This document shows, piece by piece, positions 36,234-45,771 of a DNA stretch of 64,000 nucleotides (positions are counted from its first letter, which is position 1; every line of letters starts with the position of its first letter). This DNA is from Myxococcales bacterium (GTDB lineage: Bacteria > Myxococcota_A > UBA796 > GCA-2862545), in assembly GCA_019634415.1 (NCBI GenBank), contig JAHQVJ010000247.1:1-64000 (forward strand). The letters run 5' to 3'. Made by a program: the position numbers and the translations under genes. Below the pieces are notes generated by a model that had not been told where the DNA came from, ran no database searches, and saw nothing but the letters and a program-made list of their open reading frames with translations.

Positions 36234-37345
36234 CAGTCGGCGAGCAGCAGGGAGTCCAGATCGTCGAAGGGGTCGTCGTCGTCGGGACCCTTGTCGCGGG
36301 AGGGAGGCGGCGGCGGCGTAGGCTTCGACTCGGCAGCCGCACCCCGACGACGACGACGGCGACGGCGACGGCGCTTGGACCGCCCCTCGGACTCCTCCGC
36401 CGCTGGCTCGGGCTCGGGTGGAACGGGCTGTCCGTCGGGGCCACGGATGGGCTTGGGAGCCGGTCCGTCCCGCACCTTCGGCCGTCGCGCGGGACGCGGC
36501 GGTGGAAGGCCCAGCGCCTCTCGCTTCGCCCGGTTCTCCCGCTCGATCAGCTCGATCTCCTCCAGCAGGCTCATAGTGTTCGACGACTGGGTGGAGCGGC
36601 GGAAGCGACCAGTGAGCCGGGTGTCGGGGAAGAGCTCTCCCCGCTCGTACAGGTCCCACATCTCCTGTGCGTAGCGCGTGCGCCGCAGACGACGGGCGTA
36701 GCGCGCCAGGAACTGGGTGAGGTTGTCGACGTCGCGGATCAGCAGCCGGCGGGCGTTGCGGTTGGCAGCCGGATCCACGGCCTGCGGGAAGTCGATGAGC
36801 ACGGGTCCGTCGGGGGAGATGAGCACGTTGAAGTCCGACAGATCGCCGTGCACCACCCCCGCACACAGCATGCGCACGACCTCCTGCAGCAGGTGCTGGA
36901 ACAGCTCCTCCGCTTCCTCGGGTCCGAAGGTCAGGTCCACCAGCCGCGGCGCAGGCTGCCCCTCGGCGTCTTGCACCAGCTCCATCACGAGCACGCCATC
37001 GACGAAGTCGAAGGGAGTGGGCACCCGCACGCCAGCGTCGTGCAGGCGATGGATGATGTCGACCTCGGCCACGCGCCAGGCCGCCTCCAGCTCCCTCCGC
37101 CCGTAGCGAGAGCGCTTGTTCATGGCGCGCTGCTGCCGCGTGTTGCGGACCTTCCGCCCCTCCGTGTAGTCCGCGCGGTGCTTGAAGCTGCGCTGCTGCG
37201 CCTCCTTGTAGACCTTGGCCACACGACGCTCGTCCGCGGCCCACACGAGGTACACGTCTGCTTCCTTACCGCTCAACAAGGGGCGGATGACTTCCTGAAT
37301 CACTCCCTGGTCGACCAACGTTTCCAGGGAAGCAGGGGTGCGCAC
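36233..37345 (-). CDS. RIO-family atypical protein kinase with basic tail
   Basis: A 370-residue RIO1-like kinase. The ATP lysine is in VAKVYKEA, the catalytic loop is VVHGDLSDFNVLI and the metal Asp is in VLIDFPQAVD. RIO kinases act as ATPases/kinases; in eukaryotes and archaea they help ribosome maturation. The C-terminal 110 residues are Pro/Arg-rich with a run of about ten Arg, then an acidic DDDDPFDDLDSLL end, an arrangement suited to nucleic-acid binding. The start is GTG at 37345, four bases after the TldE-like stop, so it is in the same operon. Confidence 0.85.
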   Translation of the reverse strand: MRTPASLETLVDQGVIQEVIRPLLSGKEADVYLVWAADERRVAKVYKEAQQRSFKHRADYTEGRKVRNTRQQRAMNKRSRYGRRELEAAWRVAEVDIIHRLHDAGVRVPTPFDFVDGVLVMELVQDAEGQPAPRLVDLTFGPEEAEELFQHLLQEVVRMLCAGVVHGDLSDFNVLISPDGPVLIDFPQAVDPAANRNARRLLIRDVDNLTQFLARYARRLRRTRYAQEMWDLYERGELFPDTRLTGRFRRSTQSSNTMSLLEEIELIERENRAKREALGLPPPRPARRPKVRDGPAPKPIRGPDGQPVPPEPEPAAEESEGRSKRRRRRRRRRRGAAAESKPTPPPPPSRDKGPDDDDPFDDLDSLLLAD

Positions 37346-37349
37346 GTGG

Positions 37350-39056
37350 TCACTCCGAGGTCAGGGGGCTCGCGATCGAAGGGGGTCTCTCGACGTCCGT
37401 GGTGGCAGGCGCCAGCTCCGCTTCGGGGATCAGGACGGTGGGCGCATCGATGGTGACGGGGACCCGCCCAGCACCTCGACCCGTCGGCTCAGATAGCATC
37501 ATGGCGTGCCGCTCCGACCCAGATGCGGCCACGATCTCACGGAGGCTGCGCACGTCGATGCCGGAGAGGGACCAGCCCCGCACGGGCTGCTCGCGGCCGT
37601 CGCGAAACACGCGCACGGCTCGAACGGGATCCGGCAGCGACGGCTGAGAGAAGCCCAGGATGGATCGCACGGTGGCGATGGGCCCCACGTCCAGCGCGCG
37701 CACCGACGGATCCGACAGACGGCGGACGCGCACGTAGTGATCTTGTCCGTAGCTGGCGGCGAGCTTGATGGCCTTGCGGTGCACCCGGCCGTCCGACGCT
37801 CGACGATCGGGGCGGATCCGGAGGTTGCTGGGCATGGCCCGCAGCAGGTGACCGCTCCCGCCCCGAGCGTGACCGTTGCTGGCGTTCGTGTGGTCACTGG
37901 GGGTGCGGGTGGTCAGGTGATCCCGCACGATCCCGTCGATGACCAACTCCACGAACCGAGCAGGCTGCCCTTCACCATCATGGGCATAGCTCGAGGGCGA
38001 GTGCGGCACCCACGCCGGATCGTCGACCACCGACCAGCCCGGTGGCAGCAGGCGACGACGAAAGCGCATGGCCGACGGCGCCGAGGCGTCGTCGAAGAGG
38101 AACACGCGGCTGCCGCGGGGAGGCTTCTCCACGGGGGGCGTTCCCTGAACGGCGGGAACGAGGGTGTGCCGAAACAGCTCGGCCGCTGCGGCCCCCTCGA
38201 ACACCACCGGGCCCACGTACTCCTCGGTGGCCACGGGCCAGCCGCGCCAGTCGGCCAGGCTCTGGGCGAGCTGCAGTGCACCCGCTCGCACCACCGATGC
38301 ATCGGGAAGCCCTGCCGACGCCCGCCCCACGAACAAGGCCTGGTCCACCACGCTGGCTCCGTCGTCGGCCCGCGCTCGAGCGCCGATGCGAATCACCAGC
38401 TCGTCCGCCGGCTCCACCACCTCGGTTCCCAGGCTGTCCACGATCACCCAGCGACCGGCCACGGCCTCCACCGTCACTCGGGAGATCTCGATCTCGGGAG
38501 CTTCCAGGAACACCGCAGAGACTTCACGCGCGAGCTCGGTGACCGCCTCGACGTCGACGGGTGCGACGGGCTCGGCCCACGCCTGCTGCGGCTCCCCCGG
38601 CGCGAAGTCCGCACGCTCGATGGGCTGGGCACGGCGTCGATCGGCCGCCTGCTTTGCCGCCAGCGCCTCCACAGCGTCTTTGTAGGCCCGATCCAGGGTC
38701 AGCCATGCATCGTGGCGAAGCGCGGCCACGTCGCGCCCCTGGACGAGCTGCGCGCTCCTGAAGCCGTCACGCGCTGCATCGAAGTTGGAGTTGTCGGACT
38801 GTGGGCTGCCGACCCGCACCTCCACCGACAGGGTGCGAACGGGCCGGTGGGACTGCTGCACCAGGCCTCCCAGCGACGCCTGGACCCGGGTGCGGTGTGC
38901 ATCGAGCACCCGCACGCCCACGAAGTACGGCCCCTCCGCCTCGGGAAGCGCCAGCTCCGTGACGGCTCGCTGGACCTCCTCGCGCAGGGCGATCACCACC
39001 GCATCGGCGTCGCCCGGCTCCGCGGCGTGGGCCAGCCCCAGGAGCAGCGCGATCAC
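37350..39056 (-). CDS. exported TldE/PmbA-like protein without metal motif
   Basis: A 568-residue protein with a signal peptide (MIALLLGLAHA) and the TldD/PmbA fold, including VRVGSPQSDNSNF and RDAWLTLDRAYKDAVE, both similar in position to its partner. Where the partner has HEVIGH it reads FRHTLVPAVQG, so the metal site is lost, as in E. coli TldE. The GTG start overlaps the partner's stop (GTGA), implying a coupled heterodimer. Export is unusual for this family; cytosolic TldD/E process peptides and antitoxins. Confidence 0.8.
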   Translation of the reverse strand: MIALLLGLAHAAEPGDADAVVIALREEVQRAVTELALPEAEGPYFVGVRVLDAHRTRVQASLGGLVQQSHRPVRTLSVEVRVGSPQSDNSNFDAARDGFRSAQLVQGRDVAALRHDAWLTLDRAYKDAVEALAAKQAADRRRAQPIERADFAPGEPQQAWAEPVAPVDVEAVTELAREVSAVFLEAPEIEISRVTVEAVAGRWVIVDSLGTEVVEPADELVIRIGARARADDGASVVDQALFVGRASAGLPDASVVRAGALQLAQSLADWRGWPVATEEYVGPVVFEGAAAAELFRHTLVPAVQGTPPVEKPPRGSRVFLFDDASAPSAMRFRRRLLPPGWSVVDDPAWVPHSPSSYAHDGEGQPARFVELVIDGIVRDHLTTRTPSDHTNASNGHARGGSGHLLRAMPSNLRIRPDRRASDGRVHRKAIKLAASYGQDHYVRVRRLSDPSVRALDVGPIATVRSILGFSQPSLPDPVRAVRVFRDGREQPVRGWSLSGIDVRSLREIVAASGSERHAMMLSEPTGRGAGRVPVTIDAPTVLIPEAELAPATTDVERPPSIASPLTSE

Positions 39057-40717
39057 GTGTCCCCCGCTGCGATCGGCTTGGGCAACAAGGGCGGACGGTC
39101 GGCATCCCGGTCCTTGAGCTGCACCTCCAGCGTGGAGATCAGCAAGCTGGGAGACACCGCACTGTTGGGGATCGAGCCGCTCTCGGCACCACAGAATCCG
39201 TTGAACACCGCTGGATCGTTGCCCACCGCCACCACGTTCGACAGCGCCACCAGCGGGGTACCCACCAGGTCCACTCCGCGGATCCGCTCGTCGGGGCGCC
39301 CATCGGCGAAGACCTTGAAGGCGGTGACGGCGCGCACGTTGAAGGCGTTGGGAAAGACGCGCCCGGTCAGGGTGAAGCCGCCGGCGATCTCGTCCACCAG
39401 CAGGCCCCAGGATCGCCCCTGGGCGCGCAGCAGCTGGCGCATGCGCCGCCGCAGCTGCACCTCCGACCGAGGATCGGTGGTCTGCACCACCGTGTTCGCC
39501 ATGCGCGACACCGGCAGACGCCCCGGCTGCGCCCGCCCGTGACCGTTGCTGGTGGGGAAGCCCTCGATCGGGGAGCGCGACATGAGGAAGCCCCGAAACA
39601 CCCCACGCTCCACGATGGACACGCGCCGACCGGGCATGCCCTCCTCGTCGAAGCGGTAGTGCCCGTTGAGATCTTCGCCCGCATAGGTGGAGAGCGTGGG
39701 GTCGTCGAAGATGCTGACGCTGGGCAGCATCACCCGCTGCCCCACCTTGCCCTTGAACGTCTGACCCTCGTCGTCGAGCTTCTGCCGGTGCCCCTCGGCG
39801 CGGTGGCCGATCACCTCGTGCACGAAGACCCCCGCGGCGCGCCCCCGCAGCAGCACGGGTCCGCTGTAGGGCTCCCCTTGGGGCGCCGCGCGCATCTGCA
39901 CCAGCGTGGAGCGAAGCTGCGACGCCCACTCGAGCAGGGCTGCCTCGTCGGGAGCCCGTGACGGCTCGGAGACATCCTTCCATCGATACAGGCGAATCCG
40001 CGCACCATCCTCGGCCACGGTGTGGGCGGACAGAGCGACGCGCAGCCAGGTGCGGGGCTGCCGGATCCGAGTGCCCTCGGTGGTCACGACGTAGGTGGTC
40101 TGCGCCATACCGTCGAGGGTGGCCGACGAGCCGAACACCTCGGGGTGATCGTCGAGCACCGTCGACACCCGCTGAAGCACCGAGGTCCAGTCGGAGGGGC
40201 GCACCTCGAGGGAGGCGGGCTCCCCCAGGTACACCGAGGGCTCCTCGACGCTGAAGTCGGCGGAGTCGTCTTCCTCTCGAACCTTCACCACCTGGTTGGC
40301 CGCCACCCGGAGCCAGCGCTCCTGCGCATCTCGCATCGCCTTGTGCGTGGCATCCCACACCGCCACGCGCAGCGCGCGCTCGTCGCCATCCAGCGGGATC
40401 CGCCGGCCCAGGTGGAAGTTGGTCCCCGCCACGAAGTCGCCTCGCAGCGCATGGGAGCTGTCTCGCTCGGGGCTTCCCACCCGAACCGACACGTCCAGTA
40501 TCCGCTCGGCCGACTCGTCGACCCGAAGCAGCTGACCATACCGGGCGGACACGGAGACGCGCTGCACGTCGCCGAGGCGGTAGCCCAGGAAGTAAGGGGC
40601 GTCCGCCTCCGCCCCCCAGCCGCTACGGGTGCGCTCCAGCTCGGCTGTGAGCGAATCCAGCAGCGGATCGGGGTCGGACGCCATCGCCATGGCCAGCCAC
40701 AGCCAGCCTCCGATCAC
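39053..40717 (-). CDS. exported TldD-like metallopeptidase
   Basis: A 554-residue TldD/PmbA-family peptidase with a short signal (VIGGWLWLAMAMAS). The metal motif HEVIGH begins at His300 (GVFVHEVIGHRAEGH). Conserved C-terminal boxes include DEIAGGFTLTGRVFPN and GSIPNSAVSPSLL. It would pair with the TldE-like product of the next gene to cleave unfolded or modified peptides, apparently outside the cytoplasm. GTG 40717 follows GGAGG. Confidence 0.85.
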   Translation of the reverse strand: MIGGWLWLAMAMASDPDPLLDSLTAELERTRSGWGAEADAPYFLGYRLGDVQRVSVSARYGQLLRVDESAERILDVSVRVGSPERDSSHALRGDFVAGTNFHLGRRIPLDGDERALRVAVWDATHKAMRDAQERWLRVAANQVVKVREEDDSADFSVEEPSVYLGEPASLEVRPSDWTSVLQRVSTVLDDHPEVFGSSATLDGMAQTTYVVTTEGTRIRQPRTWLRVALSAHTVAEDGARIRLYRWKDVSEPSRAPDEAALLEWASQLRSTLVQMRAAPQGEPYSGPVLLRGRAAGVFVHEVIGHRAEGHRQKLDDEGQTFKGKVGQRVMLPSVSIFDDPTLSTYAGEDLNGHYRFDEEGMPGRRVSIVERGVFRGFLMSRSPIEGFPTSNGHGRAQPGRLPVSRMANTVVQTTDPRSEVQLRRRMRQLLRAQGRSWGLLVDEIAGGFTLTGRVFPNAFNVRAVTAFKVFADGRPDERIRGVDLVGTPLVALSNVVAVGNDPAVFNGFCGAESGSIPNSAVSPSLLISTLEVQLKDRDADRPPLLPKPIAAGDT

Positions 40718-40744
40718 GGGCCCTCCAGCACACCCATTGTAGAC

Positions 40745-43078
40745 CTACAAGGGTGTCGACACGGGAACCCAGACCACCTCCCAGCCCAGAACCGACACGT
40801 CGTTGCGCTCCAGGCCGACCTCCTTGACCTCGATCTCGGCGAGCCCCTCGAGGTGCTCGGCGCGCACAGCCACGAGGCGATCCTTCGCTTCGTGGCCCAC
40901 GTCGCGGATCTGCTGCTCGATGGCGTCGAGTTCCTCCTCGAGCTCCGCCACCCTGGCCTCGGCCTTGGCGGTCTGGCGGCGCTTGCTGGCCATGCCGGAG
41001 AAGCTCTTGCGCCGACCTCCGAACAGCATGCCCATGATCGTCTCGCCCACGTTGACCACCTCGGTGGTGAACCGGGCCTTGGCCTCGGCTCGGTCGCGCT
41101 CGATGCGATCCTCGAGGTCGTCGCGCTTCTTGGTCAGCTTCTCCAGGGCGGCGTCGACCTTGTCTTGCTCCTTGCGGACCAAGGCGTCTGCCTGCTCCTC
41201 GAGCTCCACCGACACCCGCGCCGCGAAGGCCGCCCGATCCTCCTCGGTGGTGGACAGGAGCTTGGTGCCGCGATGGCGATACATCTCACACGTCTCCTCG
41301 CGCACCACGTGGTCCACCACCTCCTTGGCACGCGCCTTGAGGGCTTTGTCCGAGAGATCGGCACCCATCGGGGAGAAGCGCCCCTGGGGAACGGCCTCGA
41401 ACAGATCGGCCTCCTGAAGGGCGGGCTCCACGGCGTCGGCGTCCATCGGGAAGAACCAGCGCAGCTCTTCCGCCGTGGACTCCCACCCCCGCTCGTCGAA
41501 CTTGACGTGGACCCGCGCCAGCAGCGCCGGCTCCCACAGCACCTCGCCCTGTGAGCCAGGCCGCACGCTGCGCCCGGCCATCAGGGACATCAGCCGCGGC
41601 GACCGCGCCTTGCCGGGATCGAGGAAGCGCACGGACAGCTCGGAGGCCGGTGGCGGCTCGCCGAGCCAGGTCCCCGCAGGACCCGATCGCTCCACCGGTG
41701 CCTTCGAGGCGACCTCGGGCTCCCCCACCACGCGCCGCACCTCGGGCAACGTCAGCGGGCCACGCAGCCACGTCATGGCCCAGCGCGTGGTCATGAGGCG
41801 ATCCTCGTCGGAGCCCGGGCGACGCACCCAGAACCCGCGCTTCGGCATGCGATCGAGCCAGTCGTGCACCTGTCGATCCGCGCCGTCGAGCACCCGATCC
41901 CGGTCTTGGGAGGTCGCCAGCCGGCCCACGAACCAGGTGCCCGCGTTGGACATGGCCTTGTAGTCGAGGTCCACGGGGTTCTGCGTGGCCAACACCACAC
42001 CGAAGCCCACCGCGCGAGCCTGCTTGAGCAGCTGCAGGAGGGGTCGCTTGGTGGACGGATCCCGAGGATGGGGCGGCAGGTAGCCCCAGGACTCGTCGAA
42101 GAGCAGCACCGCGCGCAGGGTGGACGAGCCGGGCTGGCGGCGCGACCAACCCGCCAGCCGCGTGAGCAGCAGGGTCGCGGCGAGCTGACGCTCGGATTCC
42201 TCGAGATGGGCCAGGTAGTACACCCGCACGGCCACCTTGCCCGCGGGGGCCGACAGCAGCTCGTCGGGATCGAGGCTCGTGCCCTCGCTCCATGCGGCGA
42301 AGGATGGCGAGGCCAGCAGCCCGTTGAGCTTCACCGCCAGATCCATGCGGTCCTTGCGCGGCAGGAACGTGTCGAGCGGGAAGGCCCCCACCTTGGAGAA
42401 GGGCGGGTCCACGATCCGGACCACCAGATCCTCCAGCGTGACCTGATCGCCCGACCGCCAGGCGTGGTCCAGCACCTGGGCGAGCACGATGTGACGCGGG
42501 TCGCGCACCGGATCCGCCTCGATCCCCACCAGCTCGAGCAGCGCCCGCACGTTGGAGCGCAGCGCCTCCACCCACCCGTCCACGTCGTCGGGGTCGACCG
42601 CCGGCGTGGACAGCGCGCCCAGCACGTCCACGGGCGCCGCCGAGCGCGAGCCGGGGGTGAGGATCTTCAGATCCATCTTGTCGGCCACTGACGCGATGGT
42701 CTGCTCGTCGATGCCGGACTTACCGAGCCCCTCGCGCCACTTGGTGGCCTCTGCCTCCGCGGCCTGCTCCACCGTCAGCCCGTCCTGCCGAGCGCGAGCC
42801 TCGTCGATCCAGGGTGCGAAGGAGCTGGGCGTGAGCTGTCCGAACATCAATGCGAGGTTGGCGATGTCGCCCTTGGGATCCACGGCGATGATGGGCACAC
42901 CTGCCCGGATGAGCTCCTCGAGGAGCACGATACACAGCCCCGTCTTCCCCGAGCCGGTGGCACCGAAGCACACGGCGTGGCGCATGAGCGCGTCGGGGGA
43001 CAGGTCGTACGAACCTTCGCTCCGCTCGAGGGACTGGGGATCGAGCGGGCGGCCGAGGTGGAGGGATGGGCTGCTCAT
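40745..43078 (-). CDS. HerA/DUF87-like P-loop ATPase with coiled-coil tail
   Basis: A 777-residue ATPase. Walker A is GATGSGKTG (about residues 38-46), followed by VDPKGDIANLALMF; Walker B is AVLLFDESWGYLP, and LATQNPVDLDYKAMSNAGTWFVGRL is a HerA-type sensor/arginine region. The last 200 residues contain a long coiled coil (about 650-750) split by a Gly/Arg/Lys hinge. HerA-like ATPases pump or process DNA; no nuclease partner is adjacent, so the role is open. ATG 43078 starts a family-like N-terminus; upstream frame is not used. Confidence 0.8.
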   Translation of the reverse strand: MSSPSLHLGRPLDPQSLERSEGSYDLSPDALMRHAVCFGATGSGKTGLCIVLLEELIRAGVPIIAVDPKGDIANLALMFGQLTPSSFAPWIDEARARQDGLTVEQAAEAEATKWREGLGKSGIDEQTIASVADKMDLKILTPGSRSAAPVDVLGALSTPAVDPDDVDGWVEALRSNVRALLELVGIEADPVRDPRHIVLAQVLDHAWRSGDQVTLEDLVVRIVDPPFSKVGAFPLDTFLPRKDRMDLAVKLNGLLASPSFAAWSEGTSLDPDELLSAPAGKVAVRVYYLAHLEESERQLAATLLLTRLAGWSRRQPGSSTLRAVLLFDESWGYLPPHPRDPSTKRPLLQLLKQARAVGFGVVLATQNPVDLDYKAMSNAGTWFVGRLATSQDRDRVLDGADRQVHDWLDRMPKRGFWVRRPGSDEDRLMTTRWAMTWLRGPLTLPEVRRVVGEPEVASKAPVERSGPAGTWLGEPPPASELSVRFLDPGKARSPRLMSLMAGRSVRPGSQGEVLWEPALLARVHVKFDERGWESTAEELRWFFPMDADAVEPALQEADLFEAVPQGRFSPMGADLSDKALKARAKEVVDHVVREETCEMYRHRGTKLLSTTEEDRAAFAARVSVELEEQADALVRKEQDKVDAALEKLTKKRDDLEDRIERDRAEAKARFTTEVVNVGETIMGMLFGGRRKSFSGMASKRRQTAKAEARVAELEEELDAIEQQIRDVGHEAKDRLVAVRAEHLEGLAEIEVKEVGLERNDVSVLGWEVVWVPVSTPL

Positions 43079-43145
43079 CGGATAGGACTCCCGGTCGGGC
43101 GCTACGGTAGCCTCACAGCTGACCAAAAAACGGAGGGTTGGTGCC

Positions 43146-43718
43146 ATGCACCCCACGCGCCGAAGAATCTTGACTGCGGGGGCCTCTGGTGTGGCCCTGT
43201 TGACGCTGGGGTCGGTGGGCCTGGGCCTGCGCCCAGGTGCGGACACGCCGGTGCCACAGGACCTGAAGTGCTTGGGGCCGACAGCCTATCGGGTGCTCGA
43301 GGCGGTGGCGGACCGAGTGTGCCCAGGCGTTACCCCGTCGTTTCCCTCCGCACGTCAGGTGGGTGTGGCGTCGCTGGTGGATGCACACCTCGCCACCATG
43401 CATCCGAGCGACGCACGCGAGATCGAGCAGGGGCTCCATCTGCTGGAGAACGCGCTGGCGGGCTTGCTGCTGGGAGGTCGCACGCGCCCCTTCACGCTGT
43501 GCGCCCCCGAGCAGCAGGACCGCGTGCTGGCCCAGTGGCGATCGAGCCGAATCACGGTGCTACAGCGCGCCTTCAAGGCGTTCCGCTCCCTGTGCGCCAC
43601 CGCCTACTACAGCGACCGAGCGACCTTCGCGGCCGTGGGCTACCCGGGCGCCCCCGACTACGGGCAGCGACACGCCCCCGCCCTGCAGCCGGTACAACAA
43701 CGCGAGGTGCCCGCATGA
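43146..43718 (+). CDS. Tat-exported small subunit of a GMC dehydrogenase (gluconate 2-dehydrogenase subunit 3 type)
   Basis: A 190-residue protein with a twin-arginine signal (TRRRILTAGASG) and a helical mature part containing AVADRVCPG and ATAYYSDRATFAAVGYPG. These features fit the gluconate 2-dehydrogenase subunit 3 family, which accompanies FAD-dependent GMC oxidoreductases and carries them through Tat. Its stop overlaps the GMC gene start (ATGA), making a coupled pair. Confidence 0.8.
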   Translation: MHPTRRRILTAGASGVALLTLGSVGLGLRPGADTPVPQDLKCLGPTAYRVLEAVADRVCPGVTPSFPSARQVGVASLVDAHLATMHPSDAREIEQGLHLLENALAGLLLGGRTRPFTLCAPEQQDRVLAQWRSSRITVLQRAFKAFRSLCATAYYSDRATFAAVGYPGAPDYGQRHAPALQPVQQREVPA

Positions 43719-45256
43719 AGGGCCGCGTCACTCATGGCCACGAGATCAGCGCGGACGTGGCCGAGCAGTGCGACGTATGCGTGATCGGCTCGGGGGCGGG
43801 CGGAGCCGTGCTGGCCGCGGGTCTGGTGGAAGCGGGGCTCGACGTCGTGATGCTCGAGGCAGGGGGGTACTACACCCGCCGAGACTTCGATCTGCACGAG
43901 GCCACCACGTTCCCGAACCTCTACCAGGAGCGGGGGGGCCGCAGCACAGCGGACCTGGCCATCTCGGTGCTGCAGGGTCGCAGCGTGGGGGGCAGCACCA
44001 CCATCAACTGGACCACCTGCTTTCGCACCCCCGACCGGATCCTCGAGCACTGGCGGAGCGTGCACGGACTCGAGGGCCTCGATCCCGACACCCTCGCCCC
44101 CCACTTCGACGCCATCGAGGAGCGCCTGCACATCGCCGCATGGCCGGAGCGCACGGCCAACGAGAACAACCGTGCACTGCTGCGCGGTGCGCGGGCGCTG
44201 GGCATGGAGGCCGAGGCGCTGAAGCGCAACGTGCGCGGCTGTGCCAACTCCGGGTACTGCGGCGTGGGATGCCCCGTGGACGCCAAGCAGGCGATGCACG
44301 TGACCTACATCCCCGACGCGGTGCACCGGGGCATGCGGCTGTACTCCGACGTGGAGGTGCGACGGCTCGTGACCGAGGGTGGACAGGTGACGGAGGTGCA
44401 CGCCCAGGTCCTGCGGCGTCACACCCCCCACGACGAGCCTCACCGCGTGGTGGTGACCCCCAAGGTGGTGGCCCTGTGTGGCGGTGCCATCAACAGCCCT
44501 GCGCTGCTGTTGCGCTCGGGGCTCGACGACCACGGCCGGGTGGGCAAGCGCACGTTCCTGCATCCGGTGATCGCCGTGGCAGGCCAGTACCCCCACCGGG
44601 TGGATCCGTACTACGGCGCCCCGCAGAGCATCGGGTCGCACGCCCACATCGATCGCGGCGCCGACAAGATGGGCTTCTTCCTGGAAGCAGCACCGATGCA
44701 GCCCATGCTCACGAGCAGCGCGAGCCTGTCCTTCGGGGCAGCGCTCGAGCGGTTCATGGAGAAGCTGCCCTACATCTCGTCCCTCATCGCGCTGCACGTG
44801 GACGGGCTGCTGCCTGGCGACGAGGGTGGCACGGTGTCGCTGCGGTCCGACGGCCGGACCCGCCTGGACTACCCCATCGGCGCCCCGCTGCAGGAGGCGA
44901 TGCGCAAGAGCCACGAGGTGCTCGCCCGCATCCACCTGGCTGCGGGGGCCGAGCTGGTGGCATCGCTGCACGAGCAGCCCGTGGAGATGGCCACCGAGGA
45001 CGACGTCGCCACCCTCGCGGCCCGAGCCTACGGTGCCCACGAGCACGCGATCTTCAGCGCGCATCAGATGGGGGGCTGCGCCATGGGACCCGATCCCGCT
45101 ACCTCGGTGGTGGGTCCGGATCATCGCCACCACGCCACCGCCAACCTGTTCGTGGTGGATGGCTCGGTGCTGCCCACGTCCCTGGGCGTCAACCCGAGCG
45201 AGACCATCTACGCGCTGGCCCACCGCGCCCGCGACATCGTGGCAGACGCGGTGTGA
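43715..45256 (+). CDS. GMC-family FAD-dependent oxidoreductase
   Basis: A 513-residue flavoprotein. FAD binding: VIGSGAGGAVLAAGLVEAG with a distal Glu in MLEAGG, and the second box GRSVGGSTTINW. The C-terminal half has HQMGGCAMG and NLFVVDGSVLPTSLGVNPSETI, where the GMC catalytic His/Asn lie. A Cys cluster (GCANSGYCGVGCP) is present as in related periplasmic dehydrogenases. It lacks its own signal and is likely co-exported with the Tat subunit encoded just upstream. Substrate (alcohol or sugar) is not predictable. Confidence 0.88.
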   Translation: MKGRVTHGHEISADVAEQCDVCVIGSGAGGAVLAAGLVEAGLDVVMLEAGGYYTRRDFDLHEATTFPNLYQERGGRSTADLAISVLQGRSVGGSTTINWTTCFRTPDRILEHWRSVHGLEGLDPDTLAPHFDAIEERLHIAAWPERTANENNRALLRGARALGMEAEALKRNVRGCANSGYCGVGCPVDAKQAMHVTYIPDAVHRGMRLYSDVEVRRLVTEGGQVTEVHAQVLRRHTPHDEPHRVVVTPKVVALCGGAINSPALLLRSGLDDHGRVGKRTFLHPVIAVAGQYPHRVDPYYGAPQSIGSHAHIDRGADKMGFFLEAAPMQPMLTSSASLSFGAALERFMEKLPYISSLIALHVDGLLPGDEGGTVSLRSDGRTRLDYPIGAPLQEAMRKSHEVLARIHLAAGAELVASLHEQPVEMATEDDVATLAARAYGAHEHAIFSAHQMGGCAMGPDPATSVVGPDHRHHATANLFVVDGSVLPTSLGVNPSETIYALAHRARDIVADAV

Positions 45257-45265
45257 CCGAGTCGA

Positions 45266-45673
45266 TCAGCTGTTCTGGGCCTTCAGGGCATCGCGGATCT
45301 CGGTGAGGAGCGCCACCTCGGGGGGAGGGGCGGGCGGCTCGGCGGGAGCGGCCTCCTCCTGACGCTTCATGGAGTTCATCATGCGGATGACGGCGAAGAT
45401 GGCCAGCGCCACGATGGTGAAGTCCACCACCGACTGGATGAAGGCTCCGTAGCCGATGACCACGGCCTCGGCGTCGCCTTGGGCCTCCTGCAGCACGACG
45501 GCGAGCTCGGAGAAGTCCACCCCACCCATCAGCAGGCCGATGGGGGGCATCAGCACCTGCTCCACCAACGACGACACGATCTTCCCGAAGGCGCCGCCGA
45601 TGACGATGCCCACGGCCATGTCGACCACGTTGCCGCGGAGCGCGAACTCCTTGAATTCCTGAGCGAGTCCCAT
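45266..45673 (-). CDS. mscL: large-conductance mechanosensitive channel
   Basis: A 135-residue MscL, a pentameric inner-membrane channel that opens on osmotic downshock. It has the N-terminal helix [16 protein letters not shown]1 [22 protein letters not shown] with the Gly/Ala packing pattern, a periplasmic loop and TM2 [16 protein letters not shown] Pro/Ala linker leads to a cytosolic helix (LLTEIRDAL). Length is usual for the family. It converges on the GMC gene with 9 bases between stops. Confidence 0.96.
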   Translation of the reverse strand: MGLAQEFKEFALRGNVVDMAVGIVIGGAFGKIVSSLVEQVLMPPIGLLMGGVDFSELAVVLQEAQGDAEAVVIGYGAFIQSVVDFTIVALAIFAVIRMMNSMKRQEEAAPAEPPAPPPEVALLTEIRDALKAQNS

Positions 45674-45771
45674 CGATCTCTCCTACGAAAATGACGGGGC
45701 CGTAGTACTGCATTTCCGTCGGGATTGCATTAGCCGACGGGATGCACTCGGTAACGAGGCCGTAACGAACC

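Noticed and set aside
37350-40358. A single 1002-residue minus-strand protein
   Set aside because: Its first part is a shifted frame of the TldD-like gene; the TldE-like protein starts at GTG 39056 with a signal peptide and a GTGA overlap.
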